A stretch of 64,000 nt of DNA from Alteromonas sp. 1_MG-2023. Its GTDB lineage: Bacteria; Pseudomonadota; Gammaproteobacteria; Enterobacterales; Alteromonadaceae. The position numbers and the translations under genes are program-made. Of this stretch, positions 8,783 to 19,402 are shown piece after piece. The notes below the pieces were generated by a model, which saw only the letters and a list, made by a program, of their open reading frames with translations, made no database searches and had not been told where the DNA came from. Positions within the stretch are counted from its first letter, which is position 1. Each line of letters opens with the position of its first letter. The stretch lies in assembly GCF_030547075.1 (NCBI RefSeq), contig NZ_JAUOQH010000002.1, positions 186,001 through 250,000 on the forward strand, in the 5' to 3' direction.

Positions 8783-11602
8783 TTATTTAATAGTGAGTGC
8801 GTCTTCAACCAGCGCTTTTTGCTGCTGATTGTGAACGGAAACATAACCTACTGCAGGAGAGGAAGATGCTTCACGACCTGCATATGTTAATTTGGCGCCA
8901 TCTGGAATTGCTTGCCAGAAGTGGTGTTGACTGCAATACCAAGCTCCTTGGTTTTGCGGTTCTTCCTGACACCAAACCCAATCTGTAACGTGGCTGTATT
9001 GTGCCACAACTTTAGCGCATTCTTCTTGAGGGAACGGATAAAGTTGCTCCAATCTTACGATTGCAACGTCTGTTTGTTCATTTTTACGGCGCTGGTCAAG
9101 CAAATCGTAGTAAACCTTGCCTGAACACATAACCACACGCTTAACCTCTTTCGGATTGATATCGTCAATTTCGCTAATCACATTGTGGAATTTGCCTTCC
9201 GCTAACTCTTCAAGTGAAGAAGTGGCAAGCGGATGACGCAACAATGATTTAGGCGACATAACAATAAGCGGTTTACGCATTGGGCGAACCACCTGGCGAC
9301 GAAGCATGTTAAATACTTGCGCTGGTGTTGAAGGTACACATACTTGCCAGTTGTGATCAGCACACATTTGCAAGAAACGTTCAAGACGGGCCGAGCTATG
9401 CTCTGGACCTTGTCCTTCGTAACCATGTGGAAGCAGCATAGTTAGACCACATAAACGGCCCCACTTTGCTTCACCTGAACTCAAGAACTGATCGAATACA
9501 ACCTGTGCACCGTTTGCGAAGTCACCAAACTGGGCTTCCCAAATAGTTAAACACTCAGGTTCTGCAGTCGCGTAACCATACTCAAACGCCATTACTGCTT
9601 CTTCTGAAAGCACAGAATCGTAAATTTCGATTTCGCCTTGGCCTTCACGAATATTTTGCAGTGGCATGTACGTCGAGCCATCAGCTTGATTATGCAATAC
9701 CGCATGACGATGGAAGAAAGTACCACGACCAGAGTCCTGACCTGTCATACGAATATCTTCACCCGCATCAACTAATGATGCGTAAGCTAGGTTTTCTGCC
9801 ATTCCCCAATCAAGTTTCTTTTCACCACTTACCATGGCCTTGCGGTCTTGATATAGCTTGTTTACACGAGATTGAAGTTTGTGCCCTTCAGGGAAACTCG
9901 TTAACGCGTTGCCAAGTTCCTGAAGTTTTTCAACACTGATAGCGCCGTCATAGGGAGTATCCCAGTCATGACCTAGGTACGGAGACCAATCTACACTGTG
10001 CTCCGTCATCGGACGCCACTCTTCCACCACACAGGCACCATGATCTAGTGCTGCACGGTATTCTTCTAGATAGCGGTCGGCGTCACGCTGTTCAATAACG
10101 CCTTCAGCAATGAGCTGATCGGCATAAATAGCGCGAGGTACAGGATGCTTTTTCACTTTTTGGTACATAAGTGGCTGAGTTGCGTTTGGCTCATCAGCTT
10201 CGTTATGACCGTGACGGCGATAACAGACTAAATCGATAACTACGTCACGCTTGAATTTGTTACGGTATTCAAGGGCAAGTTGAGTCACAAAAGCAACAGC
10301 TTCTGGATCGTCAGAGTTAACGTGGAAAATAGGCGCCTGAACCATCTTAGCAATATCAGTACAGTATTGCGTAGAACGGGTATCTTCTGTTTTAGACGTT
10401 GTGAAACCAACTTGGTTATTCACTACAATACGCACAGTACCGCCCACGGCGAAACCGCGAGTTTGTGACATATTGAAAGTTTCTTGCACTACGCCCTGCC
10501 CAGCAATCGCTGAGTCACCGTGAATAGTGATAGGAAGTACGGTATTAGTATCGTCGTTACGACGTTCAAGACGTGCACGAACCGAACCCATCACTACTGG
10601 GTTAACAATCTCAAGGTGAGATGGGTTAAACGCCAGCGCTAGGTGAACGTTGCCGCCTGGGGTAGCGAAATCTGATGAGAAACCAGCGTGGTATTTAACA
10701 TCACCAGCACCTAATGAATCATCATGCTTACCAGCAAATTCGTCGAACAATACTGATGGGTTTTTACCCAGTACGTTGACGAGTACGTTCAATCGACCGC
10801 GGTGAGCCATACCAATAACCACTTCTTTAGTGCCGGCAGCACCTGCGTTAGTGATTAGGTTTTTAAGCATTGGAACGAGTGCATCCCCACCTTCCAGTGA
10901 GAAGCGCTTGGCACCTGGGAATTTAGACCCAAGGTATTTCTCCATGCCGTCAGCAGCCGTTAGCCCTTTAAGTAGGGTAAGTTTTTCATCTTTAGAAAAC
11001 TCAGGCTTGGCTTGTACTGACTCAATTTTTTGCTGTAACCAGCGTTTTTGATCCGTATCGGTAATGTGCATATACTCAGCACCGATAGAACCACAATATG
11101 TTCGGTTAAGTGATTTGAATAATTCACCTAACGACATAGCGTCTTTGCCAATGGCAAAAGAACCTACGTTGAACACACTGTCGAAATCTTTATCAGAAAG
11201 GTTATGGTGAGAAAGTTCTAAATCACGAACACGCTCTTGTTTCCATAATCCTAGCGGATCAAGGTTGGCATGCTGGTGTCCTCGGAAACGAAAGGCATTG
11301 ATAAGCTGTAACACTTTGACTTGCCTGTCATCCGAGACCGGAGTGCCTTCAACTGGTGCGCTCGACATACGGGCTGCCGGGCCTAAAGCAGCTAGTTTCC
11401 TAAACTGATCTTTAACACTAGTATGGTTGGTTTCAAGTTCAACGCCTTCGACCTTGGGTAGGCTATCAAAGATTTGACGCCAAGTATCGGAAACGCTCTG
11501 CGGGTCTTCCAAATACGATTCGTACAATTCTTCAACATAGGCAGCGTTGGCACCTGCCATATGCGAGGAATCCCACCACGCTTTCATCACGCTTTCTTGC
11601 AT
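8783..11602 (-). CDS. sucA: 2-oxoglutarate dehydrogenase E1 component
   Basis: Thiamine-diphosphate-dependent E1 subunit, 939 aa (E. coli 933). It decarboxylates 2-oxoglutarate and reductively succinylates the lipoyl groups of SucB. The N-terminal segment (MKAWWDSSHMAGANAAYVEELY) is the E2-interacting tail; MAHRGRLNVL and HGDSAIAGQG belong to the ThDP/Mg-binding module; the C-terminal transketolase-like region includes QFGDFANGAQV and LLPHGYEGQGPEHSSAR. It starts a sucAB transcription unit with its own promoter-like sequence just upstream, separated from sdhB by a terminator. The dihydrolipoyl dehydrogenase (E3) gene is not in this window. Confidence 0.97.
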   Translation of the reverse strand: MQESVMKAWWDSSHMAGANAAYVEELYESYLEDPQSVSDTWRQIFDSLPKVEGVELETNHTSVKDQFRKLAALGPAARMSSAPVEGTPVSDDRQVKVLQLINAFRFRGHQHANLDPLGLWKQERVRDLELSHHNLSDKDFDSVFNVGSFAIGKDAMSLGELFKSLNRTYCGSIGAEYMHITDTDQKRWLQQKIESVQAKPEFSKDEKLTLLKGLTAADGMEKYLGSKFPGAKRFSLEGGDALVPMLKNLITNAGAAGTKEVVIGMAHRGRLNVLVNVLGKNPSVLFDEFAGKHDDSLGAGDVKYHAGFSSDFATPGGNVHLALAFNPSHLEIVNPVVMGSVRARLERRNDDTNTVLPITIHGDSAIAGQGVVQETFNMSQTRGFAVGGTVRIVVNNQVGFTTSKTEDTRSTQYCTDIAKMVQAPIFHVNSDDPEAVAFVTQLALEYRNKFKRDVVIDLVCYRRHGHNEADEPNATQPLMYQKVKKHPVPRAIYADQLIAEGVIEQRDADRYLEEYRAALDHGACVVEEWRPMTEHSVDWSPYLGHDWDTPYDGAISVEKLQELGNALTSFPEGHKLQSRVNKLYQDRKAMVSGEKKLDWGMAENLAYASLVDAGEDIRMTGQDSGRGTFFHRHAVLHNQADGSTYMPLQNIREGQGEIEIYDSVLSEEAVMAFEYGYATAEPECLTIWEAQFGDFANGAQVVFDQFLSSGEAKWGRLCGLTMLLPHGYEGQGPEHSSARLERFLQMCADHNWQVCVPSTPAQVFNMLRRQVVRPMRKPLIVMSPKSLLRHPLATSSLEELAEGKFHNVISEIDDINPKEVKRVVMCSGKVYYDLLDQRRKNEQTDVAIVRLEQLYPFPQEECAKVVAQYSHVTDWVWCQEEPQNQGAWYCSQHHFWQAIPDGAKLTYAGREASSSPAVGYVSVHNQQQKALVEDALTIK

Positions 11603-11650
11603 TTAATTTGCCTTGCTACGTTTTGTAAATTCTATTAACCATCGGTTTGT

Positions 11651-11678
11651 ATTATAAGGTTATTCGTGACATAACCAA
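11651..11678 (-). promoter_or_regulatory. Putative sigma-70 promoter for sucA
   Basis: On the minus strand TTGGTT (11678-11673) and TATAAT (11656-11651) are 16 bp apart and about 50 bp upstream of the sucA ATG, immediately after the sdhB terminator. The perfect -10 and its position support a separate sucAB promoter; no experimental evidence is visible. Confidence 0.55.
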
Positions 11679-11697
11679 GCGTTATACCGATGAATAC

Positions 11698-11732
11698 AAA
11701 AAAAAATAGCCATCACATCCGGATGGCTATTT
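11698..11732 (-). terminator. Intrinsic terminator of sdhCDAB
   Basis: The minus strand gives AAATAGCCATC - loop - GATGGCTATTT running into an uninterrupted T-tract. This 11-bp stem lies about 45 bp after the sdhB stop and partly isolates sdhCDAB from sucABCD. Confidence 0.88.
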
Positions 11733-11775
11733 AGAGCATTGCTTTCTGTCACTCAGGAGTAAACAGAATATAGTA

Positions 11776-12486
11776 CTAAACAGCCCGTTGTAAAAGCATA
11801 GACTTAATATGTCCAATTGCCTTTGTCGGGTTTAATCCTTTCGGACATACACTTACACAGTTCATGATACCGTGACAGCGGAATACGCTAAATGCATCAT
11901 CTAGGTCGTTCAAGCGTTCATCGGTTGCAGTATCACGGCTATCGATAAGGAAACGATAAGCGTGAAGCAACCCAGCAGGCCCGATAAATTTATCCGGGTT
12001 CCACCAGAACGATGGGCACGACGTAGAACAACATGCACATAGAATACATTCATACAGTCCATCAAGCTTAGCACGTTCTTCAGGAGACTGAAGGTGTTCT
12101 CTTGCAGGAGGCTGTTTATCATCGTTGATTAAGAATGGCTTAATCTTTTCATACTGGGTGTAAAACTGTGTCATATCAACAACTAGGTCACGTACTACTG
12201 GCAAACCTGGAAGTGGACGAACAACAACTTTACCTTTACCTAATGCAGACAAAGGCGTAATACAGGCAAGACCATTCTTACCATTCATATTTACACCGTC
12301 TGAACCACACACACCTTCACGGCACGAGCGGCGGAACGATAACGTTGGGTCTTGCTCTTTAAGAGCAATTAGTGCATCCAACACCATCATGTCACGACCT
12401 TCCTCTACTTCTAGAGTGTAATCTTGCATGCGTGGCTTGTTATCAACATCAGGGTTGTAACGATATATCGAAAATTGTAATTGCAT
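11776..12486 (-). CDS. sdhB: Succinate dehydrogenase iron-sulfur subunit
   Basis: Iron-sulfur subunit of complex II, 236 aa, standard length. It relays electrons from the FAD of SdhA to quinone. The [2Fe-2S] ligands are in SCREGVCGSDG and the following GLAC; the [4Fe-4S] and [3Fe-4S] ligands are in CILCACCSTSCPS and in CHGIMNCVSVCPKGL. It lies 14 bp after sdhA and is the last gene of the sdhCDAB operon before a strong terminator. Confidence 0.97.
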   Translation of the reverse strand: MQLQFSIYRYNPDVDNKPRMQDYTLEVEEGRDMMVLDALIALKEQDPTLSFRRSCREGVCGSDGVNMNGKNGLACITPLSALGKGKVVVRPLPGLPVVRDLVVDMTQFYTQYEKIKPFLINDDKQPPAREHLQSPEERAKLDGLYECILCACCSTSCPSFWWNPDKFIGPAGLLHAYRFLIDSRDTATDERLNDLDDAFSVFRCHGIMNCVSVCPKGLNPTKAIGHIKSMLLQRAV

Positions 12487-12500
12487 GATCGTTGCCTCTC

Positions 12501-14273
12501 TTAATATGAACGCACTTTAGGCGGGAAAGCTTCCCGAAGCTTAGGCGCCATATTGACATCACGTTTAAGCATTTTTTCAGTGTTCGGATCGTAGACGCTG
12601 TGGCATAACCAGTTCTCATCGTCACGGTCTGGGAAATCGAAGCGGCTATGTGCGCCACGGCTTTCCGTTCTGAAATTCGCTGCTACTGCTGTGCTGTACG
12701 CGGTTTCCATAAGGTTATCAAGCTCAAGACATTCAATACGTTGAGTATTAAAGTCGGCACTCTTATCATCAAGGCGGGCATTCTGAAGACGTTCACGAAT
12801 TTCACCAAGTTGCTTAAGGCCGTCTGCCATGGCTTCACCTTCACGGAATACTGAGAAGTTAAGCTGCATGCATTCTTGCATATCTTTTTTGATTTGAACC
12901 GGGTCTTCGCCCTTACCTTTCTCTGAGTTTTCCCAGCGGTTAAAGCGAGACATTGCCGCTTCAAGGTCAGACTCTGAAGCTTCGCGGAATGGCGATACGT
13001 CAGAAAGGGTCTTACCTAAGTGTAGTCCAGTCGCACGACCAAATACTACAAGGTCAAGTAGTGAGTTACCGCCTAAACGGTTAGCGCCGTGTACAGATAC
13101 ACATGCAATTTCACCACAAGCGAATAAACCATTTACCACTTTATCGTTGCCTTCAGCATCAACAGTTAGACATTGACCATCAACAGTAGTGGGAATACCA
13201 CCCATCATATAGTGACATGTTGGTATTACAGGAATCGGTTCTTTAACTGGATCAACGTGAGCAAACGTACGAGAAAGCTCAAGAATACCTGGCAAGCGTG
13301 ACTCAAGTACGTCTTTACCAAGGTGATCGAGTTTAAGTTTACAGTGAGGTCCCCAAGGGCCATCAAATCCGCGGCCTTCGCGAATTTCTGTCATCATTGA
13401 ACGTGCTACAACGTCACGACCAGCAAGGTCTTTGGCGTTAGGCGCATAACGTTCCATGAAACGCTCACCGTCTTTATTAAGCAGGTAACCACCTTCACCA
13501 CGACAACCTTCCGTTACTAGCGTACCAGCACCGGCAATACCCGTAGGGTGGAACTGCCACATTTCCATATCTTGTAGTGCAACACCAGCACGGATTGCCA
13601 TACCAACACCGTCACCAGTGTTAATGTGTGCATTGGTAGTAGATGCGAAGATACGCCCTGCGCCACCCGTTGCCAATACTACTGCTTTAGACTTGAAGTA
13701 AACCACTTCACCAGTCTCGATGTCGATAGCAGTACAACCAACAACGTCACCGTCTTGGTTTTTAACTAGGTCAAGTGCATACCACTCAGAAAACACCTTA
13801 GTTTTATTTTTAACGTTTTGCTGATACAGCAAATGCAGCAAGGCATGACCAGTACGGTCAGCGGCAGCTGCGGTACGAGCGGCTTGCTCGCCACCAAAAT
13901 TTCTTGATTGGCCACCGAAAGGACGCTGGTAAACCTTACCATTCTCAAAACGTGAGAAAGGCAAGCCCATATTTTCCATCTCAATGATGGCTTCTGGGCC
14001 GGTTTTACACATATATTCAATAGCGTCTTGGTCACCAATATAGTCCGACCCTTTTACGGTGTCGTACATGTGCCATTCCCAGTTATCTTCATGGGAATTA
14101 CCTAGCGCAACAGTGATACCACCTTGCGCTGATACCGTATGAGAACGGGTAGGAAATACTTTAGACAGTAGTGCGCATGATTTGCCAGATTCTGTGATCT
14201 GTAGTGCGGCACGCATACCAGCGCCACCAGCACCAATAACTACTGCGTCAAACTCGTGAACGGGTAAACTCAT
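12501..14273 (-). CDS. sdhA: Succinate dehydrogenase flavoprotein subunit
   Basis: Catalytic subunit of complex II, 590 aa from the ATG at 14273; it oxidises succinate to fumarate with covalently bound FAD. The start was chosen because [19 protein letters not shown] matches family N-termini, while the longer frame adds 17 residues inside sdhD. Visible motifs are the FAD-binding [11 protein letters not shown], the flavinylation region SHTVSAQGG, the active-site segment [21 protein letters not shown], and [22 protein letters not shown]. It sits one base after sdhD. Confidence 0.97.
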   Translation of the reverse strand: MSLPVHEFDAVVIGAGGAGMRAALQITESGKSCALLSKVFPTRSHTVSAQGGITVALGNSHEDNWEWHMYDTVKGSDYIGDQDAIEYMCKTGPEAIIEMENMGLPFSRFENGKVYQRPFGGQSRNFGGEQAARTAAAADRTGHALLHLLYQQNVKNKTKVFSEWYALDLVKNQDGDVVGCTAIDIETGEVVYFKSKAVVLATGGAGRIFASTTNAHINTGDGVGMAIRAGVALQDMEMWQFHPTGIAGAGTLVTEGCRGEGGYLLNKDGERFMERYAPNAKDLAGRDVVARSMMTEIREGRGFDGPWGPHCKLKLDHLGKDVLESRLPGILELSRTFAHVDPVKEPIPVIPTCHYMMGGIPTTVDGQCLTVDAEGNDKVVNGLFACGEIACVSVHGANRLGGNSLLDLVVFGRATGLHLGKTLSDVSPFREASESDLEAAMSRFNRWENSEKGKGEDPVQIKKDMQECMQLNFSVFREGEAMADGLKQLGEIRERLQNARLDDKSADFNTQRIECLELDNLMETAYSTAVAANFRTESRGAHSRFDFPDRDDENWLCHSVYDPNTEKMLKRDVNMAPKLREAFPPKVRSY

Positions 14274-14274
14274 C

Positions 14275-14622
14275 TTACACTCCCCACAAAACAAACAGAC
14301 CAACAGCGACGTAACCAAAAGCAATGATGTTTAGAACATACTGAATGATTGCACGCAAACCAGACGCCTTTACATAATCGGTAAGTACTTGCCAAAGGCC
14401 AATACGTACGTGGATCATGATGGCGATAAGTGCTGCCAATGTGAACACTTTCATTGCTAGGCCAGAAAATAATCCGCGCCACTCAATGAAAGTAATATTA
14501 TCAGTGGATATAAAAAACCACGCCATGAATACCGTGTAGGCAAAAATGATTGCAGCGGTAGTACGTAGTGAAACGTAATCTTGAACGCCGTTACGCTTTA
14601 AGCTTGCTTGGTTGCTTAGCAT
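14275..14622 (-). CDS. sdhD: Succinate dehydrogenase membrane anchor subunit SdhD
   Basis: Small hydrophobic anchor of complex II, 115 aa from ATG 14622. The start was chosen because it gives the usual SdhD length and overlaps the end of sdhC by 7 bp; the longer frame would lie inside sdhC. Three membrane helices are visible (about residues 18-40, 50-70 and 88-113). [13 protein letters not shown] in helix II contains the histidine used for haem b ligation or quinone binding in the family. With SdhC it anchors SdhAB to the inner membrane and forms the quinone site. Confidence 0.92.
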   Translation of the reverse strand: MLSNQASLKRNGVQDYVSLRTTAAIIFAYTVFMAWFFISTDNITFIEWRGLFSGLAMKVFTLAALIAIMIHVRIGLWQVLTDYVKASGLRAIIQYVLNIIAFGYVAVGLFVLWGV

Positions 14623-15032
14623 AGTACAACTCCCAATACTACTGTCAGCACAATCCAAAGAGCGATAGCTATTTTGGCGCTGAGGTTTCCTGACTCCAAC
14701 TCTTCCCAATGACCTAAATCCATAACAACATGTCTTAGGCCGCCTAGAATGTGGTAAGTCAGCGCTGATAAAGTGCCTATTGCAATCACTTTTCCAATGA
14801 TACCGTCCATCATCGACTGTACGTTCGCAAACCCTTCAGGCGATGATACAGAAACTGCCCATGCCCAAATAATAAAGAGTAACGCGAAGAACATTGCGAC
14901 ACCGGTAACACGGTGGAGAATTGACGAAATAGCGGCAGGCGGAAATTTAATAGTATTGAGTTCTAAATTTACTGGTCTTTGCTTTTTCACAATGTATGCC
15001 TGTTTAATCCGTAGGGATAATGAATTACTCAC
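14616..15032 (-). CDS. sdhC: Succinate dehydrogenase cytochrome b556 subunit SdhC
   Basis: Membrane subunit of complex II and first gene of sdhCDAB. The family signature KKQRPVNLEL...ISSILHRVTGV is clear (the SILHR Ser/Arg line the quinone site), and HILGGLRHVVMDLG carries the haem-ligand histidine. Three membrane helices are present. Both possible starts are GTG: 15032 (138 aa) and 14990 (124 aa, beginning at V-KKQRPV). The shorter one resembles typical SdhC N-termini better; the upstream one has an AGGAC stretch 12 bp away. I report the longer frame and regard the start as open. Confidence 0.92.
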   Translation of the reverse strand: MSNSLSLRIKQAYIVKKQRPVNLELNTIKFPPAAISSILHRVTGVAMFFALLFIIWAWAVSVSSPEGFANVQSMMDGIIGKVIAIGTLSALTYHILGGLRHVVMDLGHWEELESGNLSAKIAIALWIVLTVVLGVVLC

Positions 15033-15691
15033 CGTTATTATGTCCTGTGCGAGTTAATTCGTTTATTACCTGTTAATTACCTCATCCAATGAGTTGTTAA
15101 CAATTTGTGAATTATTCTTTAATGCAATTAACGGAATAATTATTCTGTTTTAATGCACCGCTGAGTATATCCAGCACAGTATATAATTACAATTTTTTGT
15201 GCTGCAGTAAGACTTTGGTCTTTTTTTCCAAATCTTCCTAATAAACACGAAGAAAAGTAATCACAAATACTAACAACAAGCATGGAATGCTTAAGAAACA
15301 AGGCGCTAAAGTGTATCAGTACTGAATTATAATAACACTATTTTCACTAGTAAAATTAAGGTCTTTTAATCAAACTGGTCAATTACCAATCGACAAAAGG
15401 TTATTTTTTCAGCTAAGGTGTTAATATATTTGGTAAAGGGTGGTTTACCTTTTGCAAAAAGACATTGATAATTACCCTGAATCGGGTTTAGTGCAATTAC
15501 CATAATGTTAATAATAACGATTCCGACTGAGTATTATAAATCTCAGTAATTCGGAATATTTATTGTGCATAAATGCAATTAAATTGACTTATTGGTACAT
15601 AATAAAGTACAAATACGCCACTTTTCCCCAACGGAACGAGCATTTTCGCCCGTTTTCGCTGCAAACAGAACCATTCTGAGGAGAGCATTTT
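15033..15691. other. Divergent sdhC/gltA control region
   Basis: About 660 bp with no supported gene between two divergently transcribed TCA-cycle genes. It is AT-rich and contains several inverted repeats, such as GGTAAA-GGGTGG-TTTACC near 15433 and GGAATAATTATTC near 15133. A TTGACT at about 15584, roughly 100 bp before gltA, is a possible -35 without a good -10. In E. coli this interval is also a long shared regulatory region; which regulators act here cannot be read. Confidence 0.5.
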
Positions 15692-16969
15692 ATGGCAGAT
15701 CAGAAAGCCATTCTTAAAGCCGGCGGTAAGGAAATCGAGCTTCCTATCTTGTCTGGCACCGAAGGACAAGACGTGATCGACGTTCGTTCACTTGGACAAC
15801 ACGGTTACTTTACCTACGACCCTGGTTTTATGGCGACAGGATCTTGCGAGTCAGCTATTACTTATATTGACGGCGCTGCTGGTGTGCTTTTACACCGTGG
15901 TTTCCCAATTGAAGAATTAGCCCGCGATGCAGAATACCTTGAAGTTTGTCATATGCTTCTACACGGTGAAGCGCCGTCTAAAGAAGAATATGAAGAATTC
16001 AAATCAACGATTACACGCCACACCATGGTACATGAGCAAATTAACATGTTCTTCCATGGCTTCCGTAACGATGCCCACCCTATGGCAATGTTGTGCGGTA
16101 CTGTTGGTGGTATGTCATCTTTCTACCACAGCGATTTAGACGTTTCTAACGATGAAGAACGTAAACGTAGTGCGCATCGCTTAATTGCGAAGATGCCTAC
16201 TTTGGTTGCCATGTGTTACAAATATAACATCGGTCAACCGTTCGTTTATCCACGTAACGACTTAAGCTACGCAGCAAACTTCTTGAACATGATGTTCTCG
16301 GTACCTGCTGAAGAATTTGAGATTAGCCCTGCTGTTGAACGTGCAATGGACCGTATTTTTACGCTTCATGCTGATCATGAGCAAAACGCATCTACTTCTA
16401 CAGTACGTTTAGCCGGTTCATCTGGTGCTAACCCTTACGCATGTATTGCGGCGGGTGTTGCTTCACTATGGGGCCCTGCCCATGGTGGCGCTAACGAAGC
16501 ATGTCTTAATATGCTTGAAGAAATTGGTACAGTTGACCGTATTCCTGAATTTATTGCACGCGCTAAAGATAAGGCTGACCCGTTCCGTCTTATGGGTTTT
16601 GGACACCGTGTATATAAAAACCACGATCCACGTGCAACAGTGATGCGCGAAAGCTGTCACGAAGTATTAAGCGAACTTAATGTTAAAGATCCACTACTTG
16701 AAGTAGCGATGGAGCTTGAAAAAATTGCATTGAGCGACCCGTACTTCGCAGAGAAGAAATTGTTCCCTAACGTAGATTTCTACTCAGGTATTGTACTTAA
16801 AGCCATTGGTATTCCTACCAACATGTTCACATGTATCTTCGCCCTGTCTCGTACAGTAGGTTGGATTTCACACTGGCATGAAATGATGAGCGATCCGAAA
16901 CAAAAAATTGGTCGTCCTCGTCAGCTTTACACTGGTCACAACCAGCGTAAGTACACGCCATTAAAATAA
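15692..16969 (+). CDS. gltA: Citrate synthase (hexameric type II)
   Basis: Citrate synthase, 425 aa, condensing acetyl-CoA and oxaloacetate at entry to the TCA cycle. Length and the N-terminal beta-rich extension fit the NADH-sensitive type II enzymes of Gram-negative bacteria. Active-site elements are [29 protein letters not shown] (catalytic His), [13 protein letters not shown] (His/Arg), and the late Asp in [10 protein letters not shown] clear Shine-Dalgarno (GAGGAGAG) precedes the ATG. It is transcribed divergently from sdhCDAB and ends at its own strong terminator. Confidence 0.97.
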   Translation: MADQKAILKAGGKEIELPILSGTEGQDVIDVRSLGQHGYFTYDPGFMATGSCESAITYIDGAAGVLLHRGFPIEELARDAEYLEVCHMLLHGEAPSKEEYEEFKSTITRHTMVHEQINMFFHGFRNDAHPMAMLCGTVGGMSSFYHSDLDVSNDEERKRSAHRLIAKMPTLVAMCYKYNIGQPFVYPRNDLSYAANFLNMMFSVPAEEFEISPAVERAMDRIFTLHADHEQNASTSTVRLAGSSGANPYACIAAGVASLWGPAHGGANEACLNMLEEIGTVDRIPEFIARAKDKADPFRLMGFGHRVYKNHDPRATVMRESCHEVLSELNVKDPLLEVAMELEKIALSDPYFAEKKLFPNVDFYSGIVLKAIGIPTNMFTCIFALSRTVGWISHWHEMMSDPKQKIGRPRQLYTGHNQRKYTPLK

Positions 16970-16996
16970 GCGTGAACAGGTAATTATTTGTTCATA

Positions 16997-17024
16997 AAAT
17001 AGCGCCTCACGGCGCTATTTTTTT
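16997..17024 (+). terminator. Intrinsic terminator of gltA
   Basis: AAATAGCGCC - TCAC - GGCGCTATTT followed by TTTT, a perfect 10-bp stem with tetraloop, about 28 bp after the gltA stop. Confidence 0.92.
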
Positions 17025-17090
17025 GTGCTGTTTTATAAAGTTTTTTTCTGAAGACTAGATTTATTTCATTGATCGTAGAAGGATTATGTT

Positions 17091-17513
17091 ATGCCCTACT
17101 CTGTTGTATTACTTGGCATCGCTGGGCTTATTCCTTTTTTAGCCATGCCGATAGCTTATTCATTTAACCTTCTTTCACTCACCCAGAGTGCCAGTTACTT
17201 CATACAGTACTCTGCGGTTTTGCTGTCTTTTTTTGGTGGCATTCATTGGTGGGATTCAATCAGTAATCAGCGTTATGGCAAACAAATGTACATCGCCATG
17301 TTGCCCAGCATTATTGGTTGGCTCTGCTTGGTATTTAGCCACGACCCAAAAACCTTAGGTACATTGTCGCTAAGTTATGTAGCAATATTGGTGTACGATA
17401 AATTCACCCTTAGTTTGCCTAAAGGCCAAATCGTAAGTTATATCAGTTTACGTATTGCATTAACGTCGGTAGTGGTAATTAGTCATGCGTGGATGATTTA
17501 CCTTATAACTTAA
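17091..17513 (+). CDS. DUF3429 family inner-membrane protein
   Basis: Small membrane protein of 140 aa that resembles the DUF3429 family. About four hydrophobic segments are visible (residues 4-26, 36-52, 66-84, 115-138), with the short conserved stretch FFGGIHWWDS after the second helix. Function is unknown. It stands alone between the gltA terminator and a convergent terminator shared with the phosphohexomutase gene. Confidence 0.75.
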   Translation: MPYSVVLLGIAGLIPFLAMPIAYSFNLLSLTQSASYFIQYSAVLLSFFGGIHWWDSISNQRYGKQMYIAMLPSIIGWLCLVFSHDPKTLGTLSLSYVAILVYDKFTLSLPKGQIVSYISLRIALTSVVVISHAWMIYLIT

Positions 17514-17582
17514 TTGTCTAAGGTAGGTGCTGGGATAGTCTTAGTTTAGTTAATATATGCCCGTATTTTTGGGCAATAAAAT

Positions 17583-17632
17583 AAAAAACGCGCCGCCATA
17601 TTATTTACCAGAGTAAAATGGTCGCGCGTTTT
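17583..17632. terminator. Convergent terminator between DUF3429 gene and phosphohexomutase
   Basis: AAAACGCGC (17585-17593) pairs with GCGCGTTTT (17624-17632), with an inner CCAT/ATGG pairing. T-runs flank it on both strands, so it could stop transcripts from both directions. Confidence 0.6.
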
Positions 17633-17665
17633 ACGTTTATTTAGTCTTAATTTTTTACTTTCTTA

Positions 17666-19126
17666 CTATTCGTCTCGAATAACCGAAAGCAATTCAGCCG
17701 TTTTTTCTTCCATCAAGGCAATATCGCCTCGGCTTTCTACATTTAAGCGAATAACCGGCTCGGTATTAGATTTACGCAAGTTGAAGCGCCATGTATCAAA
17801 TTCCAAACCTAGGCCATCGGTAGTATCGATAACTGTGGCTAATGGCTTGTATTTTGACGTTGCACGCTCTAGGGCTGCGTCAGCATCCTTAAGTTTGCTG
17901 TTAATCTCCCCCGACGATGGAAACGCTTCAATTCGCGCTTTTACCATACTGGCTAGCGATTGTTTTTTCACACACACTAATTCAGCAATTAACAACCAAG
18001 GGATCATGCCAGAATCACAGTACGCAAAATCTCTGAAGTAATGGTGAGCACTCATCTCGCCACCATATACCGCATCTTCTTTGCGCATACGTTCTTTAAT
18101 AAACGCATGGCCAGTTTTTGACTTAATTGGCGTACCGCCTGCATTTGCTACGATATCTTCGGTATTCCAAAATACCCGTGGGTCATAAATAATTTTACTG
18201 TCTTGATTCTTTTCAATAAAGGCCGCTGCGAGCAAGCCTACAATGTAATAACCTTCAATAAAGTTACCGTCAGCATCAAACAAGAAACAACGGTCAAAAT
18301 CACCGTCCCACGCCACACCAAAGTCAGCGCCGTGTTTAATTACGGCATCAGCGGTATCGGCTCTGTTTTCAGGCAATAACGGATTAGGGATACCATGAGG
18401 GAAAGTACCATCTGCTTCATGATGCACTTTAATGAAAGTGATAGGAATTTGTCTGTTAGCTAATTCAGCTTCAATAGCGTCTAACGCTGGCCCGGCGGCA
18501 CCATTACCTGCATTTACCACGATTTTAAGCGGGGTGAATGAGTCTAGGTTAACGTACGACAACATATGGTCTACATAAGACGGCATGCACGTATCGGCTA
18601 CATAACTTCCCGTATCGGTGAGCGTGGCAACGTTAATATGGGCATGACCATTGTAGAATGCATCAGCATCAACACTCTCATTTTGTGTATAAAATGCAAG
18701 ACGCTGATTTACCGCATCTGCACTTAATTGCTCAGCGCGCTCTTTAATAGCGTTTAAACCTGTATCGCCACTAATTGGCACTGAACCGGCTTTTACCAAC
18801 TTCATACCGTTATAGTTTATCGGGTTGTGGCTTGCAGTAACTTCTATACCACCATCGACACCTAAGTGCTTAGTCGCAAAATAGATTTCTTCTGTTCCTG
18901 CCATACCAAGGTCTGTCACGTTCGCGCCGGCATCTATCAAACCTGCACTTAAGGCAAGCTTTAAGGGGGTAGAAGTTAAACGTACATCGCTACCCACTAC
19001 TACCGTTTTCGCTTTCAACTCTTCAGCAAAGGCGTAACCAATGCGATAAGCCGTTTCTTCATCAAGTTGGCTATTAAGCTCACCGCGTATGTCATATGCT
19101 TTAAAGCACGTAATTGGTTTAGTCAT
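17666..19126 (-). CDS. cpsG: Phosphomannomutase/phosphoglucomutase (CpsG/ManB type)
   Basis: Alpha-D-phosphohexomutase, 486 aa, interconverting hexose 6- and 1-phosphates for sugar-nucleotide synthesis (GDP-mannose or related cell-surface sugars). The four family signatures are visible: catalytic phosphoserine loop [11 protein letters not shown], metal-binding [11 protein letters not shown], sugar-binding [13 protein letters not shown], and the phosphate-binding [12 protein letters not shown] near the C-terminus. It begins [15 protein letters not shown]. Which of mannose or glucose phosphate it prefers cannot be decided from sequence. It is monocistronic by context. Confidence 0.88.
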   Translation of the reverse strand: MTKPITCFKAYDIRGELNSQLDEETAYRIGYAFAEELKAKTVVVGSDVRLTSTPLKLALSAGLIDAGANVTDLGMAGTEEIYFATKHLGVDGGIEVTASHNPINYNGMKLVKAGSVPISGDTGLNAIKERAEQLSADAVNQRLAFYTQNESVDADAFYNGHAHINVATLTDTGSYVADTCMPSYVDHMLSYVNLDSFTPLKIVVNAGNGAAGPALDAIEAELANRQIPITFIKVHHEADGTFPHGIPNPLLPENRADTADAVIKHGADFGVAWDGDFDRCFLFDADGNFIEGYYIVGLLAAAFIEKNQDSKIIYDPRVFWNTEDIVANAGGTPIKSKTGHAFIKERMRKEDAVYGGEMSAHHYFRDFAYCDSGMIPWLLIAELVCVKKQSLASMVKARIEAFPSSGEINSKLKDADAALERATSKYKPLATVIDTTDGLGLEFDTWRFNLRKSNTEPVIRLNVESRGDIALMEEKTAELLSVIRDE

Positions 19127-19402
19127 GTATTGGAGTCTCTATTCCCTATTAAAGCTATTGTCTATCACTACTATTGCAAGCGAAGCCACGAATATCATTC
19201 TATTAATGATGGTATTAAACCTAAGTAGTAAGCGCAATACGCTTTTCACGTTTCCAGAGCATATGGGTGAAAATCACTCATAGCTCGTTTAATCTGTTCA
19301 GTTGTTGAGCTAATTTTATTCACCTTTCTCCTGTGTAATCCCACTTATGCTGTATTACTTGTGCAATTTCATCTGTGCTGTCCGGCCATTAGCATCTTTT
19401 TC

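Noticed and set aside
7866..8828. Long (320-codon) open frame on the plus strand opposite sucB
   Set aside because: It is antisense to a clearly real gene, Ser/Thr/Ala-rich from the complement of repetitive lipoyl-domain codons, with no ribosome site or family resemblance.
19127..19402. A gene in the gap between yqjG and cpsG
   Set aside because: Short open frames there lack a ribosome site and recognisable protein sequence.
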